From Sinobaca qinghaiensis (GTDB taxonomy: Bacteria; Bacillota; Bacilli; Bacillales; Marinococcaceae), in assembly GCF_003610495.1 (NCBI RefSeq), contig NZ_RAPK01000011.1, forward strand, positions 124,001 through 188,000: a stretch of DNA of 64,000 nucleotides, in the 5' to 3' direction. Positions within the stretch are counted from its first letter, which is position 1, and every line of letters begins with the position of its first letter. Positions 57,999 to 64,000 of the stretch are shown here, piece by piece. The notes below the pieces were generated by a model. The model was not told where the DNA came from. It did no database searches and saw only the letters and a list, made by a program, of their open reading frames with translations. The translations under genes were made by a program, and so were the position numbers.

Positions 57999-58120
57999 TA
58001 CCTTCACCGGATAGCATCAAAATTTTAACCATTTACAAAACCAAGCATACTTCGTATGTCCATTAATGGACGAGGTATTGCCATTATTTCCTTCTTTCCC
58101 GAGTCCTAGTTCAATGCAGA

Positions 58121-58645
58121 ATGGAGCTGAATATTAATTTTTTATCTAAATGGACCCTTTTTCAAGCGTTGGTCATCGTTATATTATTCAGCTATTTTTA
58201 TGTGATAGAAACGTTTTCGAGTAAAGGAACTGCACCTCCGTTAAATGGCAGTTTCACCGCCGTAAATTCTGTCTATTTACTACTGCTTTTTATTTCCGTC
58301 GTAATCCTTTGTTTTTATTTCCTTTTTTTCTTTCAACAAAAGAAAAACAGAGCGTTTCTCTACTATCCCATATGGAGTAGAGTACCTTTAGTAACCATCA
58401 TCACTGGTGTCCTCTCATTTGTCGTTTTTATTTTCATAGATCTATCGGCAGACATTTATTCTTTAGTCCAGAGTTACGGTTTCTTATTGTAAGTATTCCT
58501 ATCTTATTTTCTTTTCCTTCTTTATATTTTCATCTTTTCGATGCTTTCTACATTTATGATGAAGGATCAAACGAAAGAAAAGGCGCTGCACCTCTCTCCT
58601 TTTGTTACTGTAGGTATCTTCATTATATTGTTTTTAGTCATGTAA
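58121..58645 (+). pseudogene. Polytopic membrane protein with in-frame stop
   Basis: The frame from ATG 58121 reads 123 residues (MELNINFLSKWTLFQALVIV and onward, three or four membrane segments) to TAA at 58490-58492. Without any shift it continues for 50 more codons, VFLSYFLFLLYIFIFSMLST then FMMKDQTKEKALHLSPFVTV and GIFIILFLVM, to TAA at 58643. A single nonsense change splits a 174-codon gene. No strong ribosome binding site is seen. The truncated form could still be made. Confidence 0.65.
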
Positions 58646-58768
58646 AAATAAGTTTACATAATCACGGTATTCGACGTTTTTTATACTATTAGGAGGAAAA
58701 ATTTGATGGCTTCTACGTTTAAATAAAGAATAAACTTGCTTTTATTTTTATATATAGGAGAGTTCAAT

Positions 58769-59302
58769 GTGATACTTAAATGGCTGATTTACCAACTATA
58801 CATTCCTTATGTAAAGCATCACATTAAACATATGAATGCTAGGGGAAAGCATGAAAAACGGATAAAAGAATTAATGCAAACGTTGGAAGACCTTTTAATA
58901 AAGGCAAAAATCTTAAAACTTCAAGGCACGAAAGGAGATAAGACCCCTCCAGGAAAAGCCGCTTTGGAATTGGTTGACGCCTTTTTATATTATCAGGATA
59001 AGAGAGACCAGCCTGATTTTCATCTTCTCGCAGCTAGAAAATGGGCTCCTCCGAAACGAAAAAAAGGTCAATGGGCGAAAAAAATCACCATCATAAGTTT
59101 TGCATTAAGCCTTCTTGTATGGACAGCGTCAGTGTTTCAAAATAACGTTGGGCAAAGTCTTTCTCTATTGATATACACAGGATTTATTTATTTTCCAATT
59201 ATGACCTTGATTGCCTCCATGTTCGCCGGAAGAAAATATTTCTTTCGAATCGGCTTATCCAGTCTGGTTCTCACGCTACTGGTTATGGGAATGTTGTACT
59301 GA
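58769..59302 (+). CDS. Membrane protein with helical N-terminus
   Basis: A 177-residue protein, GTG start 6-7 nt after AGGAGAG (58769); the ATG at 58736 lacks a site. ILKWLIYQLYIPYVKHHIKH, a coiled-coil-like basic region (EKRIKELMQTLEDLLIKAKI), a Pro/Lys linker (APPKRKKGQWAKK), then three hydrophobic segments at the end. Not recognised. Confidence 0.65.
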   Translation: MILKWLIYQLYIPYVKHHIKHMNARGKHEKRIKELMQTLEDLLIKAKILKLQGTKGDKTPPGKAALELVDAFLYYQDKRDQPDFHLLAARKWAPPKRKKGQWAKKITIISFALSLLVWTASVFQNNVGQSLSLLIYTGFIYFPIMTLIASMFAGRKYFFRIGLSSLVLTLLVMGMLY

Positions 59303-59342
59303 GGTTCTGCTGAACGAAAAAACATTTCCCAAAGGAGTTATG

Positions 59343-59903
59343 ATGAAGATACTATTGATACCTATACTCTGCCTAACATTTATATCAGCTGCCTGCTCTT
59401 CTGCAGAACATGGGCGGCTGGAACCCCTCGAGGTGGAAGAAACGGAGTTTGGAACCATTTCCACCTATTATCAGGAAGAAGATATTACCGATATAGAAAC
59501 AGGACCGATTTCTATAGAAGTAGCGAAAATCATTGTTTCAAGTGCGGATGTAGAGAAGGAAGAGGCACAAGTTCTCACTTCCGATGAAGAATCGGAGCAA
59601 GTAGCATTTATGTTGTTTGTCTCTACAAAAGACGAAAATATCTTATTCAGCCCGGACCACCTCACGCTGGAAACCAGTAAAGGAGAAATCATTCAAAAAC
59701 CAGATGATTATTTAAGTGACACCGTAGATATCCAATATCTTGAGGAGCGAGAAGTTCCGAGACGAATTACATACCCCGTTCAAGAGTCTGAAGCAGCTGA
59801 GTTAAATGAAGTTTCTTTGAACATTAAAGCTCCTACTGATTTAGAAGGAAATGCTTTAGATGAAGACACCACCCTGACGATCGATTTAACGACATCACCT
59901 TAA
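59343..59903 (+). CDS. Lipoprotein
   Basis: A 186-residue lipoprotein. KILLIPILCLTFISAACSSA has a lipobox with Cys at about 17. The mature chain is acidic and beta-rich (IEVAKIIVSSADVEKEEAQV, SEQVAFMLFVSTKDENILFS, LEEREVPRRITYPV). The layout suggests a small immunoglobulin-like or DUF-type domain. I do not recognise it. AAAGGAG precedes ATG 59343; the ATG just before is closer. It starts 40 nt after the 58769 gene, so likely the same operon. Confidence 0.75.
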   Translation: MKILLIPILCLTFISAACSSAEHGRLEPLEVEETEFGTISTYYQEEDITDIETGPISIEVAKIIVSSADVEKEEAQVLTSDEESEQVAFMLFVSTKDENILFSPDHLTLETSKGEIIQKPDDYLSDTVDIQYLEEREVPRRITYPVQESEAAELNEVSLNIKAPTDLEGNALDEDTTLTIDLTTSP

Positions 59904-60020
59904 ATTCATTTGAATGGATTCGTAAGGATAACTAGTTTACGAAAAGAATAATTCAGCACCATATAGAAGTTCGAAGTGTCTAAAACTTCTACATATAAGG
60001 ATAGTGCCCATTTTCAGTTA

Positions 60021-60069
60021 TAAAAAGACGACCTCCAGTATTTGTTGCAATAGTAGAGGTCGTTTTTTA
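60021..60069. terminator. Bidirectional terminator
   Basis: AAAAAGACGACCTC / GAGGTCGTTTTTT with a 20-nt inner part, between the lipoprotein gene and family C copy 3. Confidence 0.85.
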
Positions 60070-60100
60070 ACGAACAAAATTTATGAAGCTACTTTAAATT

Positions 60101-60331
60101 CTATTTTCCCGCATTTCCCATCTTTTTTTTATAATGTAAAAGAATGACGGGAATAACAATAGCCCATAAAATAGTATATAAGATCAAAGAGGAAAATTTG
60201 AAATTACCCATTAAAATAGGAGCTAGACCTAATAAAAATAAAAAGGGAATGCCCTTTTTTATTCTTTGATACTTTTCTGACGGTGTAAGGTTTTTAAATA
60301 ATATTTTATTTCTTTCGTTACGCTTACTCAA
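60101..60331 (-). CDS. Small membrane protein, family C copy 3
   Basis: A 76-residue paralogue of the 20252 protein: RNKILFKNLTPSEKYQRIKK, PFLFLLGLAPILMGNFKFSS, LILYTILWAIVIPVILLHYK. TTG start, 6 nt after AAAGGAAG, like copy 1. It is 23 nt downstream of the YcxB-like gene on the same strand, so both are in an operon. Confidence 0.72.
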   Translation of the reverse strand: MSKRNERNKILFKNLTPSEKYQRIKKGIPFLFLLGLAPILMGNFKFSSLILYTILWAIVIPVILLHYKKKMGNAGK

Positions 60332-60354
60332 TATATTCTTCCTTTCAAAGGTAT

Positions 60355-60855
60355 CTATTTCTTATAATGATAGTCGATCATTGTCTTTACTTCTTGAATA
60401 TCTTTTTCAGATTCAAAAAAATGAAACGGTAGAATAATAGCTTTATTCGTTGAAATATAAAGCAAAAACATATCCCAGGTGCGAACCACTTTGTATACAT
60501 CTTCCCAGCTATATTCGTTGTGTTCCCCTTCCCTGTATTGGATGATTTTAGATGTAGTGATGGAGTATGTATGCAGCTTTTCACTTGCCGCATCCCCCTT
60601 ATACTTTTTTCCAGCTTGAAAATACAACGCCATCATAGATATAGAAAATACAGTGCCGACAATTACAACAGAAAAGAATAAAACCAATCCTGTTTCAAAT
60701 TCTAACGATAAATAACCATTCACCACATACAAGAAAAAATATACTGTTGCCCATAAAAGAAGAAACTGAATGGCCAATTCTTTTCTACGATTTAAAAAAA
60801 TAAATGTAATGAAATCTTTCTTGGTCAATCTTCCCTGACAGACACACTCTCTCAT
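60355..60855 (-). CDS. YcxB-like protein, copy 3
   Basis: A 166-residue protein: RECVCQGRLTKKDFITFIFL, membrane segments (LAIQFLLLWATVYFFLYVVN, TGLVLFFSVVIVGTVFSISM), then EYSWEDVYKVVRTWDMFLLY and ILPFHFFESEKDIQEVK. Motif W-x-D-V and P-F-x-F-F are kept. GGGGGAGGT lies 7 nt before ATG 60855. It lies between family C copy 3 and family B copy 2. Confidence 0.85.
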   Translation of the reverse strand: MRECVCQGRLTKKDFITFIFLNRRKELAIQFLLLWATVYFFLYVVNGYLSLEFETGLVLFFSVVIVGTVFSISMMALYFQAGKKYKGDAASEKLHTYSITTSKIIQYREGEHNEYSWEDVYKVVRTWDMFLLYISTNKAIILPFHFFESEKDIQEVKTMIDYHYKK

Positions 60856-60947
60856 ACGCTGGACCTCCCCCACCACTTATTGCTACAACCCAGAAAACAA
60901 AAGTCAGGTAAATGAACTGCTTCGTGCCAGGATAGCTCTGTTCTTCC

Positions 60948-61526
60948 TCATTTTTGCCAAGCCTGTTTCATCGGTCCTAGTTTTATCGTTATTTCCTGCT
61001 TCGTTTCTCCAGGCGAAAGCTGAATGGTGAACTGATTTGTTTCCCGCCACCTAATGTCATAGTCCTTTCGAGAAAACGAGTCTTCCAGTCCATTTGTCGA
61101 TACGCTTGCAATTTGTACAGCGTAAAGATAGTTATGTATCTTATAGATATCATGTCTGGTATGATGTAGAACATCTTTTTGCATTATAGCAAAGCGATAT
61201 TGATTATCTGGAGACGAAAAGAAGATCGTTTCATTATTGTTTATTGAAAGAGCAAAGGCTAAACAGAACAGGAAAAATCCAGTAAATCCAGTAACCACCA
61301 AAAAAACAAGAAGATATTTATTATTTATCAAAGAAAAGACAAAAACCAGAAGAAAAAGGAGGAAAAGAAATAACAAAACGGTAACTATTGCCTCTTGGGT
61401 AAGAAACGAATAAAATAATACAGCAGGAAATACATAGACATCATGTATTAGCGCGATAAAAAGAGAAAGCGCAGCCGTACCGCAGCATAAAGAGAAAAGA
61501 AGAAAGATGTATTTTTTCTTACGCAT
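60948..61526 (-). CDS. Membrane-anchored protein, family B copy 2
   Basis: A 192-residue paralogue of the 19609 protein, with four hydrophobic segments in the first 110 residues and the C-terminal domain NETIFFSSPDNQYRFAIMQK, then DIYKIHNYLYAVQIASVSTN and WRETNQFTIQLSPGETKQEI. The two copies are alike in every part. The ribosome binding site is AAAGGGAG about 12 nt upstream. It precedes the YcxB-like and family C genes, as in the other cluster where family B and C are neighbours. Confidence 0.75.
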   Translation of the reverse strand: MRKKKYIFLLFSLCCGTAALSLFIALIHDVYVFPAVLFYSFLTQEAIVTVLLFLFLLFLLVFVFSLINNKYLLVFLVVTGFTGFFLFCLAFALSINNNETIFFSSPDNQYRFAIMQKDVLHHTRHDIYKIHNYLYAVQIASVSTNGLEDSFSRKDYDIRWRETNQFTIQLSPGETKQEITIKLGPMKQAWQK

Positions 61527-61659
61527 AAAGATGAACGCTCCCTTTATTCATATGGTATTCATAGAGCTTGCTTTCCTTTCTATAATCATTTCTATCCCTC
61601 GTCAGATCCTCTGCATACCTAGTAAAAAGCTCCTCTCAGAACAAAAAGAATCACCTGAG

Positions 61660-62892
61660 TTATGGTGCTGCATTCAATTGAAACGTCCCCACCGCTTCTT
61701 CATACAGCTCTTTTAATTCATCATAGTCCTCCCTTTCATTAAACAGATTGTAGCGCGCAATATGAATGCGATGGTCGGTTTCCATCGCAAACAAATATTC
61801 TTCATACGTTTCCATCTTCACTCGAACCCCTGTCGTAAAATCGCCCATATCAAAAGAAGAATCCAGCAGCACTACCTCTTCTACTTTATCTTCGGGATAC
61901 AGCCTAGCTAAGGCTTCTTTATTGGCTTGAGCAATTTCGCTTTCTGAAAAATAGGGGGACGGTAAATCCTGGGGAAACACTTCGAATCTGGTATCCGTCT
62001 CTACGTAATCCTGAACATTTGTTTTCGCTTTTTTTTCCAACGATGGATAAGTTTTTTTCACCCGATATAATCTTGCGGGAAAAGCTTCTTCCAGTACAAA
62101 TTCGTCCGGAAAAGCAGGGAGTGTTATCGAATAGCCGTCTTCTCTGCCAGCGCCCGGTTCATTGTTTGCGACGGGATCATAGACGACCTCCTGCACGGCA
62201 CGCGTTTTATCAGGTCTGCTTTCCCAGGAAGCTGGATCATCGAACGTGAGGCTGGAGATTGCTTCGAGCGCCTCTAGTTGAATCCGGTCTATTTTCTCTG
62301 TCTCCAGAGGAATACGTACTCTTGCTAAAACTATGATATCCTCGTGCATACCGTAATATTCGATCTCTCTGTAGTGTTCTTTGTCCGATTGAAAGGCATA
62401 CGCGAACGGTCCCATGTCGGTACTATCTGCCTCCAGTACTTCATACGCTTCCCCTTCATCAGCAAAATCGCTGCTGGTTGATGTCTTGTTTCGCTGCAAA
62501 AATGCCTCCGGGTCTTCCAAACCTCGCATTGAAGCAAAGACTTCTATTACTGCTTCCTGATCATAATGGTAGGTATCATATTCTTTTTCCGATACATAAG
62601 CAATGTCTTCTGGTTGATACGTAAACGTTATACCATCGACATCCGTAAAGTAATCATGCATCACTTCAAAATTCTCCGGCTTGTTCATTTTGAATAAGGG
62701 CTGACCACTATTGTAGCCTATGTATTCTGTTGGTTCTTCTTCAGGATTGCTTGTGTGTTCTGCCGAAGGAGATGGTTCCTCTGCCTCCTCTTTAGGAGAG
62801 GAACTCTCATGAGAAGACGATGGTTCTTCTTCATTGACGCACGCTGCGAGAAGCAAAAAAGCCAATGGAAAAAATAATACTGGGCGCTGCAT
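61660..62892 (-). CDS. Large acidic lipoprotein
   Basis: A 410-residue lipoprotein with signal MQRPVLFFPLAFLLLAACVN, Cys at about 18. A Glu/Ser/Pro linker (about 20-55) leads to a two-part mature domain: YIGYNSGQPLFKMNKPENFE to SSLTFDDP, and GYSITLPAFPDEFVLEEAFP to the end. Each half begins with a similar strand pattern, so an internal repeat is possible. Not recognised. AAAGGAG precedes ATG 62892; the longer frame adds 18 residues before the lipoprotein signal. Confidence 0.78.
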   Translation of the reverse strand: MQRPVLFFPLAFLLLAACVNEEEPSSSHESSSPKEEAEEPSPSAEHTSNPEEEPTEYIGYNSGQPLFKMNKPENFEVMHDYFTDVDGITFTYQPEDIAYVSEKEYDTYHYDQEAVIEVFASMRGLEDPEAFLQRNKTSTSSDFADEGEAYEVLEADSTDMGPFAYAFQSDKEHYREIEYYGMHEDIIVLARVRIPLETEKIDRIQLEALEAISSLTFDDPASWESRPDKTRAVQEVVYDPVANNEPGAGREDGYSITLPAFPDEFVLEEAFPARLYRVKKTYPSLEKKAKTNVQDYVETDTRFEVFPQDLPSPYFSESEIAQANKEALARLYPEDKVEEVVLLDSSFDMGDFTTGVRVKMETYEEYLFAMETDHRIHIARYNLFNEREDYDELKELYEEAVGTFQLNAAP

Positions 62893-63250
62893 CTTTTTCT
62901 CTCCTTTTTTCAATTTCCAGCTATCCATAATACGACGAATGAACATATATTATCCCACATATGGAAATTACTGAATATGTTGAACGAGGATAGTCTTATA
63001 GCTCTAATCATTTTCCCTTATTTAATATCTAGCAAAACGTTTATTCCGTATGATTTCATACAGTTCATGCTCTCTTTTGTCTCTCTGGTTTTTTGTGCTT
63101 CTCCCCTGTGTGTCCTTATAAAAAGCGCACTAGTCGATCATTCGAAAAGATTCTTTGCTAGGCGACTTTTGAAATAACATATCCTTTTACGTAGAATGTA
63201 CTCTATAGAATGGTACCTAACCAAATATACTTCCAGTTAGGATGTGCGAT

Positions 63251-63778
63251 ATGGAAAGCGTCACCTGCCGCGGTCAAGTAAGCAAAAAAGAGTTTATGAT
63301 GTTTTATTTGTTTCATGTACGAAAAAGACTGGCCTTTCAATCATTTGCCTTCCTTCTTCTTTTATTGATTTCTTTTACCTATTTAAGCAGCTCCACCGAT
63401 ATAGTGAGGAATACGTTTCCCGTTTTCAGCTATTCGATCGTCGTTGCTTTATTATATAGCGCCGCCCAGTTGGGATTAACGGCTTTCTCTGCCCACAAGG
63501 ACTACGAAGGCGATTCTTACATAAGGCGTGATGTTACGCACGTGATCAATGAAGAGCTTTTAATCCAACAAAGCAATAAGGGAGATAAACTAAATAATTG
63601 GGACGATGTTCACGAAGTCTTTACGCGGAAGGATAAGTATTTGATTTATATAGGTCCTTATCGAGCCGTCATTCTGCCGTTTCGTTTTTTTGCATCGACC
63701 AAGGATCGGCAAGCTTTAGAAAATATCATGAAACAGCGTTTGAAAAAGAAGCAATTGCATCTAAAAAAAGCTCCATGA
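63251..63778 (+). CDS. YcxB-like protein, copy 4
   Basis: A 175-residue protein: ESVTCRGQVSKKEFMMFYLF, two membrane segments (LAFQSFAFLLLLLISFTYLS, FSYSIVVALLYSAAQLGLTA), LNNWDDVHEVFTRKDKYLIY, IGPYRAVILPFRFFASTKDR. It is closest to copy 1 (GQVSKxEF, WDDV, RKDKYLxY). TTAGGA precedes ATG 63251; ATG 63242 lies within the site. Last complete gene of the window. Confidence 0.85.
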   Translation: MESVTCRGQVSKKEFMMFYLFHVRKRLAFQSFAFLLLLLISFTYLSSSTDIVRNTFPVFSYSIVVALLYSAAQLGLTAFSAHKDYEGDSYIRRDVTHVINEELLIQQSNKGDKLNNWDDVHEVFTRKDKYLIYIGPYRAVILPFRFFASTKDRQALENIMKQRLKKKQLHLKKAP

Positions 63779-63903
63779 AAGAAAATCAAATAAAAGTTTT
63801 TAACTAATAACTAACAGAATCTTTAATGAAAAAGGAGTGAACACCAATATACAGCCTCCTCGCTTTCCTTGTGGTGCAGTCTTTTTATTTGGTAAGCTCG
63901 CTT

Positions 63904-64000
63904 TCATTCATATACTGGCACCGATTTTGTTTTCTTCTGGAAGTGGCTATGCGATAGATAGACCCCGAGCAAGGTAATGCCCCCGCCTATCAGGGTGACG
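63904..64000 (-). CDS. EamA/DMT-family transporter, C-terminal end (runs off right edge)
   Basis: Minus strand from the edge: VTLIGGGITLLGVYLSHSHF then QKKTKSVPVYE and TGA. G.I.LLGVYLS is the typical last helix of drug/metabolite transporters (EamA). Only 32 codons are in the window. Confidence 0.7.
   Translation of the reverse strand, partial: VTLIGGGITLLGVYLSHSHFQKKTKSVPVYE

Noticed and set aside
62977-63177. Plus-strand 66-residue hydrophobic frame upstream of YcxB copy 4
   Set aside because: No ribosome binding site at its ATG and no similarity to other small proteins here; it lies in the promoter region between divergent genes.
1-64000. CRISPR array, tRNA or rRNA genes
   Set aside because: No regularly spaced repeats and no recognisable tRNA or rRNA sequence on either strand.

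Overview
The window reads as chromosomal DNA of a Gram-positive, low-GC Bacillota, most likely family Bacillaceae. The support is strong AGGAGG-type ribosome binding sites, frequent TTG and GTG starts, OmpR and LytTR two-component pairs, lipoproteins with Bacillus-type lipoboxes, and families typical of Bacilli (SdpI-like, DUF3784, DUF1700, DUF3021, YcxB-like, a yybP-ykoY manganese riboswitch). The secreted proteins (alkaline phosphatase, three lipoproteins, DUF2207 ectodomain) are very acidic, which suggests a halophilic or haloalkaliphilic lifestyle. That is inference. I see no rRNA, tRNA or CRISPR array.

Layout. 1-3.1 kb: a divided ABC exporter with its OmpR-type two-component system (minus strand). 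3.4-6.1 kb: a GNAT fragment, a DUF3021 membrane protein, a small XRE regulator and two GNAT acetyltransferases. 6.1-9.9 kb: a minus-strand run of small unknown proteins ending upstream in a tandem MpsC/DUF2294-like protein. Three genes here each carry a leader with an intrinsic terminator, and two of the leaders share a highly similar block. 10.5-15.2 kb: YfcC-family transporter, SDR dehydrogenase, alkaline phosphatase. 15.3-16.3 kb: decayed small genes. 16.4-19.2 kb: MFS exporter and a CPBP-TetR operon with a perfect 13-bp-arm operator. 19.3-23.7 kb: many small membrane proteins, an acidic lipoprotein and several genes below 60 aa. 24-25.7 kb: DUF2207 protein with a glycine-rich tail. 25.8-29.8 kb: LytTR two-component system, ABC transporter and DUF3784 protein. 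30-33.8 kb: cytidine deaminase-like protein, a PadR-DUF1700-DUF4097 operon, zinc-ribbon protein, ZIP-like membrane protein, DUF2805. 33.9-36.5 kb: CPBP protease-like protein, dihydrofolate reductase-like protein, isochorismatase-like hydrolase. 36.7-38.2 kb: manganese riboswitch with a TerC-family exporter. 38.4-41.7 kb: PadR-DUF1129 pair, then an ECF sigma / anti-sigma pair.

42-64 kb is an accessory stretch dominated by small paralogous membrane proteins (four YcxB-like, three of family C, two further zinc ribbons, a second copy each of families B and D, a second CPBP-type cluster), GNAT and PhzF enzymes, pseudogenes, a dispersed terminator-bearing repeat and a mini-element with IS3-like ends. 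Several families have a second member in the 13-32 kb part, so the window records repeated local duplication and decay. An orphan-immunity or small envelope-protein reservoir is one possible reading, but no toxin gene is visible here.

The main regulatory logic that can be read is: two two-component systems each linked to an ABC exporter; two PadR regulators each linked to a membrane partner; TetR with its operator; a riboswitch controlling metal export; an ECF sigma factor with its membrane anti-sigma; and the terminator-bearing leaders at 8.4, 8.9 and 9.8 kb.
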